Shown piece by piece: positions 1 through 8,927 of a stretch of DNA of 54,862 nt; within the stretch, counting starts at the first letter, position 1; every line of letters begins with the position of its first letter. This stretch comes from Helicobacter cetorum (GTDB lineage Bacteria > Campylobacterota > Campylobacteria > Campylobacterales > DZAY01). Location: the NCBI GenBank assembly GCA_022729735.1, contig DZAY01000010.1:26481-81342 (forward strand), read 5' to 3'. The notes beneath the pieces were generated by a model. It worked only from the letters and a program-made list of their open reading frames with translations, searched no databases and was not told where the DNA came from. A program made the position numbers and the translations under genes.

Positions 1-145
1 TTCATCAAGTTTATTTAGCTCATCAAGTAGCAGTGAGAGTAGTTCTTCATCAAGTTTATTTAGTTCATCGAGTAGCAGTGAGAGTAGTTCTTCATCAAGT
101 TTATTTAGCTCATCAAGTAGCAGTGAGAGTAGTTCTTCATCAAGT
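1..145 (+). repeat. 45-bp in-frame tandem repeat (about 3.2 copies)
   Basis: Three complete 45-bp units start at positions 1, 46 and 91, and a partial unit starts at 136. Read in the frame of the downstream surface protein, each unit encodes 15 residues, SSSLFSSSSSSESSS. Units 1 and 3 are identical. Unit 2 differs at positions 64 and 70 only, both silent third-codon positions. The array probably continues left of the window. It encodes a flexible Ser-rich stalk or linker, and its near identity suggests recent expansion by slippage or recombination. Confidence 0.93.
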
Positions 146-3100
146 GAAAGTTCATATTCATCAGCAAACTCTTCTATATCGCAAGTAGAAGGAGTGTTTA
201 ATATAAGTGGTAAATTTATTTTACCAGATGGTATAACTCTTGGATGTGATAGTGACTATAAATGCAACTATGTAAATATAGATATTATTGATAAAGCTAC
301 AAATAGTTGGGTAACATATGGACAAGTAGATAATACAACTTATGAATATAATCTATCTTTATCACAAACTGGAGAATATTTAGTTAGATTGAGTTATAAC
401 ATAAATGGACAATGGAACTCTTTCTATTATGATTTAGGCTCTGATAAAATAGTTAGTGGTGATGAGTTACTAATAAATGAGATGAGAGCTAAATATATAG
501 ATGGTATTTTGCAAGTAAATCCTATTGCAATTACACCAAATGATACAAATGTAGTGATAGATATAGATTTCAAAACTTACTTTGAAAATCAATATGTCTT
601 AGAAGGAAATGTGATTGTCCCTCAAGGATTTGTGCCAAAAGATAGTTATAATTCAACTACGGGAATGTATGAGAGAGCTACTGTTAGAGTTGAAGCGATA
701 GATAAATCAAATGGAATGTATATTGGTAGCACAAATATATCATTAGATGGTGTAGATGGAAAATATCCATATAGATTAAATCTTGGTAGTAGTGCAGGTG
801 ATTTTATCATCAAAATAATAAAAGAAGATAATACAGCTGGAACTTATAACTGGGAAGAGATGTATTTTAATTTTGGAGCTGACCATATAATTGGTGGTGG
901 AGATGACAAAATAGTAAGTGGTAGAGGAATAAATTGGATATGTTCATACGAATTAAATAACTCTATGTGTGTTCCAGATATAAACCAAACTGGTTATATT
1001 ACAATTAATAATAAAAATACAGTTGTAGATATAGATATATCTCAAATTGGTATGAATGATTATAGAGTTGTCGGCTCAATAACTCCACCAGCAGGAATTG
1101 ATTTAAGTGCTGAAAATACATATGCAAATATAAATCTATTGAGTGCAAAAGATGGAAGATGGATAGTTGGAAATCCTATTGATAAAGCAACAAATAGTTT
1201 TGTTTTAAATATTGGTGAAAATTTAGAAAGTGAAGGATATATTTTACAACTTTCATTTGACCATTATAATCCATCAAAACCAGAAGAAAACTATTGGGAA
1301 AGCTTCTATATAGATTTTGGTGCTGATAATGTTGTAAGTAGTGATGATACCATAAAAGATGCTAAAGAAGTTAAATGGATTGAAAAAAGTGTAAGTGGTC
1401 AAACTTGGAATGCTTGGTTACCAGATGTAAAACCTATTATTATAAATCCAGCTGATAAAAATACAACTTTATCTGTAAATTTAGCAACAGTTTCTAATGA
1501 TAAATATAGAGTTTCTGGAGTTATTACAGGAGTAAGTGGTGCAAAATGGGCAAATGTAAATTTAATAAACTTCAAAGATGATATTCACATAAATGAACCT
1601 ATGAAATGTAGTGATGGAAATTGCACATTTAAAGTTGATTTAAAACCATCTGAATATATTTTAGAGTTCTTCTATCATGTAGGAGATTATCCAAATGAGA
1701 AATATTACCACTATTTCTTAAAAGATACAGATACAAGCTTAGCAAATGGAGCAACTGTAATTGATGCTCAAGATGTATCTTGGAAAGAGTATAACAACAA
1801 TGGTCAAACATATTGGGCTCCAAATTTAGATGAAATTACAAAATTTACAGTTACTGATAGTAATATCACAATTAATCCAATTACAGTTACACAAGAGAGT
1901 AGATATGGATTGAATTTCACTGTAAGTGGCTTAAGTAATTATAGTGGTAAAAATATAAATGCAAATCTATATGTTCCAGCTAAACCTATTGGTGCTTGGA
2001 AACAATCTACTATTTCAGGAGATACTCTTGATTTTAACTTCACAGATTTAAAAGCAAGTGATAGTTATATATTGCAATTTTGGGTAGATGGACTTGGAGA
2101 GTTCTATTATGATGGTGATAATACAGACAATAGCAAAAATGGAGCATCTCTAAATAACAAACTTGATAGAGAAGTTTATTGGAAAGGTTATCAAAATGGT
2201 CAAGTTTGTGAATATTGGAGAGAAAATATTAGCAATTGTGATTGGAGTAGTGAAGTAATTTGGAAACCAGATGTAACTCCAATTAATTTAAGTACAAACC
2301 AATCTTTAACTGCTTCTATGCCATCTATGTCAAAAGTTAATGCAAACTTCCAACTTGGAGCTGACTCTGCAAACTCAAAAGTTTGGGTAAGTCTATTTAA
2401 ATATGGTGGGAACTCATATGCTTGGGGAGAGTTTATTGCCGATAACAATGGAGATGTAAATGTATCTTTGGCAGTTGCAGATGATACAGAATATAGATTA
2501 GATTTTTGGGCTGAAAGCTTAGGAAGTGGATTTGTATATGATAAAGGAAGTAATGGAACTATTGGTGGAGGAGATGATAAATTAATATCTAACCAAAACA
2601 GTTGGGAAGTTTCTGGAACTTGGGGACCAAAAGCATCAACTCTTTTTGATGTAAGTGGTAACACAGATTTAGGCACAATGGCTCTTCCATCGGCTACTAA
2701 AGTTACATTTAATATTACAAATTTAGTTACAGATAATAGTAAAGTAGCTGAAGATTTATATATCTCATTGGAAGGCTTAAATAGCGAAGGTTGGTATGGT
2801 AAGTCTAACTCTAAATGGAGAGATGGAATAGTTGAATACAATGACACTATTATATTAAAAGTTCCAAATGGAGATTATAAAGTTTATGTTCATCCTCAAT
2901 TCCATAAAGGTGGAGTTGCAAATAATGGTAATGGAACTGCTGATGAAGCTTTGACAACATTCAACTCATTTGGTTGGGATTGGAGTAAAGCAGATAAAAT
3001 TACAGTAAGTGGAGATAGCACAATTACTATTGATTTACCAGCACCACCACAACTATACACAATTAATGGAACTTTAGATTTATCAGAAGTAACTAATAAG

Positions 3101-3709
3101 TCTGGTTGGGTAAGTATTTGGGATAATACAAACTACTTATGGTTTGGAACTGATGTAAATAGTAGTGGTGAATTTAGATTAAAAGCTGAAGCTGGAAATT
3201 ATGAGCTATATTATGGTGGTTGGTATGAAAATGTAATTGTAAATGGAGAACTAAATATTACAACTACTGATGTTAAATTTAATAATTTTAGCACAGAAAC
3301 AACAGCTAATATTTCAAATAATGCTACAAATATTACTCTTAGCAGACCGTCAATTAGAGTTGATATAAATGGAACTATCAGTGGTGCTGGGGATAGTGCA
3401 ACAGCTATGCTATTTGAGTATAAAGATAGTAACAATTGGAAAGTTTCTAAAAATTTCGATTTAAATAGTAGTGGTGAGTTTAGCTTTGCAAATATGCCTA
3501 TTTTACCTGCTGGATATAGTTATGCGGTTGCAGTTGGTATTAAAGATAGAAATACAACTACTGGTGAGACAACATTTACAAAACATAATCTAACAATAGA
3601 TAGTGATAATAGTAGTGCCGTTTCAAAAGTAGATGTAAATATTACTAATCACATAACAGAAAATAGTAGTATTACAGTTTCACCAAACTTAGTTCAATAT
3701 ACAAAATAA
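2..3709 (+). CDS. Large repetitive surface/secreted protein (5' end outside window)
   Basis: The frame is open from base 2 without a stop, so the GTG at 194 is not the true start and the gene enters from the left. The visible part begins with a Ser-rich repeat stalk (to about codon 60), followed by about nine tandem modules of 95-150 residues predicted to be beta-sandwiches. The earlier modules share a D-x-I-V-S-G/S-D-D-like acidic turn (for example YIDFGADNVVSSDD), then a K-x-W-I stretch and a P-D-(I/V)-x-P-I-x-(I/L) linker. The last modules resemble carboxypeptidase-regulatory-like folds. There is no C-terminal membrane helix, autotransporter barrel or other anchor; it ends in NLVQYTK. It is probably an extracellular adhesin or matrix protein. 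The secretion route cannot be seen because the N-terminus is missing. It is followed after 16 bp by another secreted protein. Confidence 0.8.
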   Translation, partial: SSSLFSSSSSSESSSSSSLFSSSSSSESSSSSSLFSSSSSSESSSSSSESSYSSANSSISQVEGVFNISGKFILPDGITLGCDSDYKCNYVNIDIIDKATNSWVTYGQVDNTTYEYNLSLSQTGEYLVRLSYNINGQWNSFYYDLGSDKIVSGDELLINEMRAKYIDGILQVNPIAITPNDTNVVIDIDFKTYFENQYVLEGNVIVPQGFVPKDSYNSTTGMYERATVRVEAIDKSNGMYIGSTNISLDGVDGKYPYRLNLGSSAGDFIIKIIKEDNTAGTYNWEEMYFNFGADHIIGGGDDKIVSGRGINWICSYELNNSMCVPDINQTGYITINNKNTVVDIDISQIGMNDYRVVGSITPPAGIDLSAENTYANINLLSAKDGRWIVGNPIDKATNSFVLNIGENLESEGYILQLSFDHYNPSKPEENYWESFYIDFGADNVVSSDDTIKDAKEVKWIEKSVSGQTWNAWLPDVKPIIINPADKNTTLSVNLATVSNDKYRVSGVITGVSGAKWANVNLINFKDDIHINEPMKCSDGNCTFKVDLKPSEYILEFFYHVGDYPNEKYYHYFLKDTDTSLANGATVIDAQDVSWKEYNNNGQTYWAPNLDEITKFTVTDSNITINPITVTQESRYGLNFTVSGLSNYSGKNINANLYVPAKPIGAWKQSTISGDTLDFNFTDLKASDSYILQFWVDGLGEFYYDGDNTDNSKNGASLNNKLDREVYWKGYQNGQVCEYWRENISNCDWSSEVIWKPDVTPINLSTNQSLTASMPSMSKVNANFQLGADSANSKVWVSLFKYGGNSYAWGEFIADNNGDVNVSLAVADDTEYRLDFWAESLGSGFVYDKGSNGTIGGGDDKLISNQNSWEVSGTWGPKASTLFDVSGNTDLGTMALPSATKVTFNITNLVTDNSKVAEDLYISLEGLNSEGWYGKSNSKWRDGIVEYNDTIILKVPNGDYKVYVHPQFHKGGVANNGNGTADEALTTFNSFGWDWSKADKITVSGDSTITIDLPAPPQLYTINGTLDLSEVTNKSGWVSIWDNTNYLWFGTDVNSSGEFRLKAEAGNYELYYGGWYENVIVNGELNITTTDVKFNNFSTETTANISNNATNITLSRPSIRVDINGTISGAGDSATAMLFEYKDSNNWKVSKNFDLNSSGEFSFANMPILPAGYSYAVAVGIKDRNTTTGETTFTKHNLTIDSDNSSAVSKVDVNITNHITENSSITVSPNLVQYTK

Positions 3710-3725
3710 ATTTTTGGAGATAAAT

Positions 3726-5576
3726 ATGAAAAAAATATCAATAATTACAGCTTCACTTTTAGCTCCACTCTTTTTGAGTGGTGCAACTTTTTCTAAATTA
3801 CCAACAGTTAGTTCATCAACTCATGACACAGTAAATGAATCAAACAATACATCTATTGCACTATCTTGGACACAAGCAAACTTAAGTGATGGAACTATTG
3901 GAGGATATTATATTAAACTTGATACAACCACATCAACACTTCTTGGTGCAACTGATACATCATTAACAAATCAAGCATCTAACTATACAGGCACGGCATC
4001 AAATAGTGGAAGTTACTACTTTCATATAGCTCCGTATGCAACAGATGGCACAATTGGAGCTACTTCTCATTTTGGACCAATCAAAATTGATACAATAGCT
4101 CCAACAATTTCTGTATCTCCAGATGGTGGTTCATATACATCTACACAAACTGTGACTTTAAGTAGTGATGACTCAAATGCAAGAATTTACTACACAACAG
4201 ATGGTACAACTCCAACTACAAGTTCAACACGATATACAAGTAGTTTTAACTTATCAAGTACAAAAACTCTAAAAGCTATATCAGTTGATACAGCTGGAAA
4301 TCAAAGCACTCTAAAATCATCACAATTTACTATTACAAATCAAAATTATGTAGCTCAACTTGATGGTATAACAGAAGGTGGAACATTTGCTACTACTACA
4401 AATGGTGGAGCAACTACAACTTATACTACACTTACAGTATCTGGAACAGGTGTAACACACTATAAATATAAAGTTGATACTGGTAGTTATGGCTCTCAAA
4501 CAGCTAAAACAACTCCTATTTCACTATCATCATTAGCAGAAGGATTACATACGATATATGTTGTTGGTTATGATGGCTCAACTTGGCAATCAGAACTTTC
4601 TCCTACATCAATAGCTTTTACAATTGATAATACAGCACCAACTATTGTTAGTTTTTCTGAAACTACTGGAACAACAATTACATCTGATAAAAATATAACA
4701 TTAACTTCAAATGGTAGTTCAACAATATATTACTCACTAAACGGAGGAGCATACTCTACATATAGCACAGCAGTTCCAATTTCATCTACAAATAATGGAA
4801 CATTAGTTCTTAAGGCTTATAGTATTGATTTAGCAGGTAATAAATCAAGTGAGCAAACAGCTACATATAGTGTAAATATTCAATCAAGCTCATCAAGTTC
4901 TGATGCTTCAAGTTCAACTTCATCAACAGCAAGTTCAACTTCATCAACAGCAAGTTCAACAAGTAGTATTTCTGTAAATAATAATCCAACAGTTACAACA
5001 ACTACTACAACATCCTCATCTATAAGTGGAACTACCTCAAGTGCTACATCACAAACTAATGTAATAGATAACACAACTATTAATTCAGGAGTAGGAGTTA
5101 GTGAAATTAAATTAACTATTAATGGACAAACTGTAACTATTATGATTGAGAGTCTATTATCTTCAGTCAAAACAGAAAAAGTTGCTGATGGTGGAATTGA
5201 GAGTAGTGGAAAAGTTACAACTGCTGATGGTAAAGATGTTTTAGTGTATGTTAAAGCTAATATTGATGGTTCAATAGATAATAAAATTTCACTTGATGGT
5301 ATTGATACAAAAGCAAAATCTCTTATTATTGGAAGTAGCTCTAAAATAGAAGCAGATGGGAGTATCAAAATAACTATTCCTAATATCAATGGAGTAAGTT
5401 CTGAAATTGAAATAAAAGTAGATGGTTCTGTTATTCCTCACTTAATCGAAAATGGGCAAGTTATAGAGATTAGCGAAACTCCATTCCCTATTGGTAGTGA
5501 ATTAAATATCAAAGAAGTTGATGGAAAAATAGTTATAAATATAAAAGCTCCTCTCAAAAATAAGTTTAAGTTCTAA
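3726..5576 (+). CDS. Secreted protein with FN3/chitobiase-C-like modules and Ser-rich linker
   Basis: ATG 3726 is preferred over the in-frame TTG at 3714 because TGGAGA sits 5 bases upstream and the product then begins with a clear signal peptide (MKKISIITASLLAPLFLSG). Order of parts (616 aa): an FN3-like module to about residue 125; a chitobiase/beta-hexosaminidase C-terminal-like module with the typical YYTTDGTTPTTSS signature at about 145-205; two more Ig-like modules, the second again chitobiase-C-like (IYYSLNGG); a Ser/Thr-rich linker with a 21-bp repeat at about 385-450; and a C-terminal beta-rich domain with no family I recognise. No catalytic motif is visible. It is probably a binding or scaffolding protein of the cell surface, cotranscribed with the large protein upstream and the lipoprotein downstream. 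Confidence 0.78.
   Translation: MKKISIITASLLAPLFLSGATFSKLPTVSSSTHDTVNESNNTSIALSWTQANLSDGTIGGYYIKLDTTTSTLLGATDTSLTNQASNYTGTASNSGSYYFHIAPYATDGTIGATSHFGPIKIDTIAPTISVSPDGGSYTSTQTVTLSSDDSNARIYYTTDGTTPTTSSTRYTSSFNLSSTKTLKAISVDTAGNQSTLKSSQFTITNQNYVAQLDGITEGGTFATTTNGGATTTYTTLTVSGTGVTHYKYKVDTGSYGSQTAKTTPISLSSLAEGLHTIYVVGYDGSTWQSELSPTSIAFTIDNTAPTIVSFSETTGTTITSDKNITLTSNGSSTIYYSLNGGAYSTYSTAVPISSTNNGTLVLKAYSIDLAGNKSSEQTATYSVNIQSSSSSSDASSSTSSTASSTSSTASSTSSISVNNNPTVTTTTTTSSSISGTTSSATSQTNVIDNTTINSGVGVSEIKLTINGQTVTIMIESLLSSVKTEKVADGGIESSGKVTTADGKDVLVYVKANIDGSIDNKISLDGIDTKAKSLIIGSSSKIEADGSIKITIPNINGVSSEIEIKVDGSVIPHLIENGQVIEISETPFPIGSELNIKEVDGKIVINIKAPLKNKFKF
4911..4960 (+). repeat. 21-bp tandem repeat in Ser-rich linker
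   Basis: Two exact 21-bp units (4911-4931 and 4932-4952) are followed by the first 8 bases of a third. They encode SSTSSTA repeated in the linker of the secreted protein. The length is a multiple of three, so copy-number change would alter linker length without frameshift. Confidence 0.9.
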
Positions 5577-5585
5577 GGAGAAATT

Positions 5586-5879
5586 ATGAAAAAAGGTTTA
5601 ATTTATACAATATTTATATCAGCTGTATTTATTGGTTGTAGTGGTGGTGGTTCTTCATCTCCAACAAATAGTAGTAGTCAAAGTAGTATATCATCAGTTA
5701 GTGTTTCATCTTCATCAGTTGCAACAACATCAATAGATATGGAACTAAACAAAAGTTATGTAATTAGTAAAGGACAAACTATTACACCACTTAGTGAAGA
5801 TGCTTTTATTGAAGTTGAAAAAGTTGCTGGTAGTGATACAACTGTTAAATTAACTCAAGGTTTGGCTAAAATAGAGTAG
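5586..5879 (+). CDS. Small Ser-rich lipoprotein
   Basis: A 97-residue protein starting 9 bp after the previous stop, with AAGGAG 5 bases before ATG. The N-terminus is a lipoprotein signal: Lys-Lys, a hydrophobic stretch, then the lipobox FIGC with Cys at about residue 18. After the Cys comes GGGSSSP and a Ser-rich spacer to about residue 45, then a short domain ending in TVKLTQGLAKIE that I do not recognise. It shares the Ser-rich theme and the operon of the two proteins upstream, so it may be a membrane-anchored partner of that surface system. This is inference from position. A perfect palindrome begins at its stop codon. Confidence 0.75.
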   Translation: MKKGLIYTIFISAVFIGCSGGGSSSPTNSSSQSSISSVSVSSSSVATTSIDMELNKSYVISKGQTITPLSEDAFIEVEKVAGSDTTVKLTQGLAKIE

Positions 5880-5896
5880 TTAAGGAATTCCTTAAC
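5879..5896. repeat. Perfect 18-bp palindrome after lipoprotein gene
   Basis: GTTAAGGAATTCCTTAAC is a perfect palindrome with no spacer, lying across the lipoprotein stop codon. It is not followed by a T-run, so it does not look like a normal intrinsic terminator. It could be a dyad protein-binding site, or a cruciform or processing element between the lipoprotein and the coiled-coil gene. Confidence 0.6.
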
Positions 5897-5925
5897 TCTC
5901 TCAAAAAAACTAAAAAGGTTTTTAA

Positions 5926-6474
5926 ATGTTGAAATATCTATACATGTTATCTACATTAATTATTATATCAATGATATATCTTTTCATGGTTGATAATAGT
6001 GAAGATAAAAATTTATATCAAGATAAAAACAGCTCTTTTAATCAAAGTAGTAGTTCAACTAAAATCGAACATGTAAATAGTAATACAAATATAACATCAA
6101 ATAAAATAATGATAATAGATAATCAAAAACAATCTACTACAACAAATATTAATAATATAGATAATAATAATACAGTTACAAAAACTCATCATGATAATAG
6201 AGAATTAGAATACAAAAGAGAAATAGAACAACAAAAATTAAGAATGCAACAATCAAATTATGAATATTCTCAACAAAAGAGATATGAAGATGAGAAAAGA
6301 TTTAATGAATTAAGAGCAAAAGAGTTAGAAAGAATAAAATCAAACTATCAACCACAACAAATAGAACAACATGAGAATATAGAAAAAGTAGAACATTTTA
6401 AAAAAGTTGAAGAGAGTAGAATAAAAGAGATGGAGAAGTTAAAGGAATTTCAAAAAAATATCACAAATCCATAA
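5926..6474 (+). CDS. Membrane-anchored coiled-coil protein, unknown function
   Basis: A 182-residue protein. Residues 2-22 form one hydrophobic segment (LKYLYMLSTLIIISMIYLFMV) that looks like an uncleaved signal anchor. It is followed by an Asn/Ser/Thr-rich low-complexity stretch (about 23-85) and then a highly charged Glu/Lys/Gln-rich region (about 90-180) expected to be a long helix or coiled coil. The predicted topology is N-in with the coil in the periplasm. No family was recognised. It sits 46 bp after the lipoprotein, with AAAGG before ATG, and may be the last gene of the surface cluster or a separate unit. Low-complexity sequence makes homology unreliable. Confidence 0.65.
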   Translation: MLKYLYMLSTLIIISMIYLFMVDNSEDKNLYQDKNSSFNQSSSSTKIEHVNSNTNITSNKIMIIDNQKQSTTTNINNIDNNNTVTKTHHDNRELEYKREIEQQKLRMQQSNYEYSQQKRYEDEKRFNELRAKELERIKSNYQPQQIEQHENIEKVEHFKKVEESRIKEMEKLKEFQKNITNP

Positions 6475-6762
6475 ATTTATAAAAATCAATAATTCTCTGA
6501 ATTGCTCCTAAAATTCCTTACACAACATTTATAAAATTTTTTTTTACTGATTAAATAGACTATATCAAATATTTATTAATACTTTATTCTTCTTTATTCA
6601 CTGAAAAAATTAATATTTATGCACTTAGAAAAAAAGCTTAATTAATTTAAATGTAAAATAAATATAAAAACTGTAAAATAAATAACAAAAGTGTTTATAT
6701 AGTGTTTTGGTTTTTCATACACAATATTAATTTAATTTTTAAAATTTATCTTAGGAGAATTT
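6475..6762 (+). promoter_or_regulatory. 288-bp AT-rich leader of ilvBN with paired direct repeats
   Basis: No gene is seen here. A T9 tract at about 6537-6545 may help end the upstream transcript, although no strong stem precedes it. The 13-mer TGTAAAATAAATA occurs at 6652-6664 and again at 6672-6684, exactly 20 bp apart, or about two helical turns. That spacing suits two bound regulator dimers on one DNA face, but chance is possible at this base composition. An 8-codon ORF at 6619 has no Leu/Ile/Val run, so a classic attenuation leader is not supported. AGGAG at 6753-6757 is the ilvB ribosome binding site. Confidence 0.4.
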
Positions 6763-8454
6763 ATGAATATTTCAGGAGCTAAAATGGTGATTGAAGCTCT
6801 ACATAGAGAGGGTGTTGATGTTGTTTTCGGATACCCTGGTGGAGCAATTATGAATGTTTATGATGAAATTTATAAACAGAAATATTTTAAACATATTTTA
6901 AATAGACATGAACAAGCATCAATTCATGCAGCAGATGGTTATGCAAGAGCAACAGGAAGAGTTGGAGTTGCACTTGTTACAAGTGGGCCTGGATTTACAA
7001 ATGCTATCACAGGACTTGCAACAGCATATATGGATAGTGTGCCAATGGTTGTAATTTCAGGACAAGTTCCAACTTCATTAATTGGAACAGATGCTTTTCA
7101 AGAAATAGATGCTGTTGGGATTAGTCGTCCTTGCACAAAACATAACTATTTAGTCAGTGATATAAAAGATTTGCCAAGAGTGATAAAAGAAGCATTTTAT
7201 ATAGCGAAAACTGGAAGACCAGGACCTGTTCATATAGATATTCCAAAAGATGTAACAGCGACTATTGGACATTTTAATTATCCAGAAAATATAACACTGC
7301 AAACTTATAAACCAACTTTAAAAGGTAATATAAGACAAATAAAAAAGGCAGTTGAAGCAATAAAAGAGTCTCACAAACCACTATTTTATTTGGGTGGTGG
7401 AGTTATAAATTCAAACTGTGCATCTTTAGTTAGAGAGCTTGTGAAACTTACAAAAATTCCAGCAGTTGAAACCCTAATGGCAAGAGGAGTTTTGAGATTT
7501 GATGACCCAATGTTACTTGGAATGGTTGGAATGCATGGAAGTTATTCTGCAAATATGGGAATGAGTGAAGCTGATTTAATAATTGCTTTGGGTGCGAGAT
7601 TTGATGATAGAGTTACAGGCAAATTGTCAGAGTTTGGAAAATATGCAAAAATAATTCATGTAGATGTTGATCCAAGTAGTATTGGAAAACTTGTAGATAT
7701 TGATTATCCAATAGTTGGGGATTTAAAATCAGTTTTAGAAGAGATGTTGCCTTTAGTAATAGAAAATATAGATGGTGAAAAATATTCAAATTGGTTTTCA
7801 ATTTTAAAAAGATATAGTGAAATTCATCCATTAAGCTATCAAGATAGTGATGAAGTAATCAAACCTCAATGGGTTATTGCAAAAACTGGTGAAATTTTGG
7901 GAGATAGAGCTGTAATTTCTACTGATGTTGGACAACATCAAATGTGGTCAGCACAATTTTATCCATTTAGTTTTCCAAGACAGTTTATTACAAGTGGTGG
8001 TTTAGGCACAATGGGATTTGGTTTTCCAGCAGCTATGGGAGTAAAAAAAGGTGTAAGTGAAAAAGTGAGTATAAACTTTAGTGGAGATGGCTCAATTCTT
8101 ATGAATATTCAAGAGCTAATGTGTGCTGTTGAGTATAATATACCAGTTATTAATATAGTTTTAAATAATAACTATTTAGGAATGGTGAGACAGTGGCAAA
8201 CATTTTTTTATGATAAAAGATATGCCGAAACAGATTTAACAAGCCAACCAGATTTTGTAAAGTTAGCTGAAGCTTTTGGTGGTATTGGTTATAGAGTTAG
8301 CACAAAATCGGAGTTTGTAGAAGCACTAAATGATGCTGTTAGCAAAAATAGAGTGGCAATTATTGAAGTAATTGTGGATAGATTGGAAAATGTTTTACCA
8401 ATGGTTCCAGCAGGTGGGTCACTTTATAATATGATGCTTGATTATAAGGATTAA
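6763..8454 (+). CDS. ilvB: Acetolactate synthase, large (catalytic) subunit
   Basis: A cytosolic ThDP enzyme that condenses two pyruvates to acetolactate, or pyruvate and 2-oxobutyrate to acetohydroxybutyrate, the first common step to valine, leucine and isoleucine. The 563 aa are full length. Visible landmarks are the catalytic-Glu region RHEQASIHAADGYARATG at about residue 46, the FAD/central domain with ALGARFDDRVTGK at about 275, and the ThDP/Mg motif GDGSILMN...NNN from about residue 441. ATG 6763 follows AGGAG. The small subunit gene starts 2 bp after its stop, so the two are cotranscribed and probably translationally coupled. Confidence 0.97.
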   Translation: MNISGAKMVIEALHREGVDVVFGYPGGAIMNVYDEIYKQKYFKHILNRHEQASIHAADGYARATGRVGVALVTSGPGFTNAITGLATAYMDSVPMVVISGQVPTSLIGTDAFQEIDAVGISRPCTKHNYLVSDIKDLPRVIKEAFYIAKTGRPGPVHIDIPKDVTATIGHFNYPENITLQTYKPTLKGNIRQIKKAVEAIKESHKPLFYLGGGVINSNCASLVRELVKLTKIPAVETLMARGVLRFDDPMLLGMVGMHGSYSANMGMSEADLIIALGARFDDRVTGKLSEFGKYAKIIHVDVDPSSIGKLVDIDYPIVGDLKSVLEEMLPLVIENIDGEKYSNWFSILKRYSEIHPLSYQDSDEVIKPQWVIAKTGEILGDRAVISTDVGQHQMWSAQFYPFSFPRQFITSGGLGTMGFGFPAAMGVKKGVSEKVSINFSGDGSILMNIQELMCAVEYNIPVINIVLNNNYLGMVRQWQTFFYDKRYAETDLTSQPDFVKLAEAFGGIGYRVSTKSEFVEALNDAVSKNRVAIIEVIVDRLENVLPMVPAGGSLYNMMLDYKD

Positions 8455-8456
8455 TA

Positions 8457-8921
8457 ATGGATATAAGAAGAGTAATTTCTGTAATTGTATTAAATGAACA
8501 TGGTGTTTTGTCTCGTATTTCAGGACTTTTTGCAGGTAGAGGATACAATATAGAAAGCCTCACAGTAGCACCAATTCCAAACTCTAATTTATCAAGATTT
8601 ACGATAGTTAGCTCTGGAAGTGGTAGAGTTATTGAGCAAATAATTAAGCAACTTCACAAACTAATTCCAGTTTTAAAAGTTTTTGAAACTGAAGAAATGG
8701 TAGAAAAAGAGATGGCTTTGATTAAATTTGGATTAGAAAATTTGTCTGAAATTGAGGTATTACTAAAAGCAAACAATGGTAAAATTGTTGATATGGGTAG
8801 TGATTTTATTATCGGAATGGTTGCAGATGAGCCAAATAAAATTGCTAATTTCATAAAAGCTATTGAAAAGTTCAAGCCAAAAGATATTGTAAAAAGTGGT
8901 GTTGTAGCACTTCAAAAATAA
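8457..8921 (+). CDS. ilvN: Acetolactate synthase, small regulatory subunit
   Basis: The 154-residue regulatory partner of the large subunit. An N-terminal ACT domain (about residues 4-78, starting RRVISVIVLNEHGVLSRISG) contains the GRGYNIESL segment typical of IlvH/IlvN and would bind valine for feedback inhibition. The C-terminal half (about 80-154) matches the second ALS-small domain. The length is normal for the family (ilvH/ilvN naming is interchangeable here). AAGGA at 8446-8450 lies inside the end of ilvB. Confidence 0.95.
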   Translation: MDIRRVISVIVLNEHGVLSRISGLFAGRGYNIESLTVAPIPNSNLSRFTIVSSGSGRVIEQIIKQLHKLIPVLKVFETEEMVEKEMALIKFGLENLSEIEVLLKANNGKIVDMGSDFIIGMVADEPNKIANFIKAIEKFKPKDIVKSGVVALQK

Positions 8922-8927
8922 AATTGG

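Noticed and set aside
2200-2847. Long minus-strand open frame of 215 codons inside the large surface gene
   Set aside because: It lies opposite a repetitive coding region with consistent plus-strand protein features, has no homologous-looking domain, and has no ribosome binding site.
4880-5389. Minus-strand open frame of 169 codons opposite the secreted protein
   Set aside because: It is the complement of Ser/Thr-rich repeats, giving an artificial Val/Leu/Glu-rich product.
6619-6645. Possible leader peptide before ilvB
   Set aside because: Eight codons with only two Leu, no Ile or Val, no terminator hairpin pair and no ribosome binding site, so attenuation is not supported.
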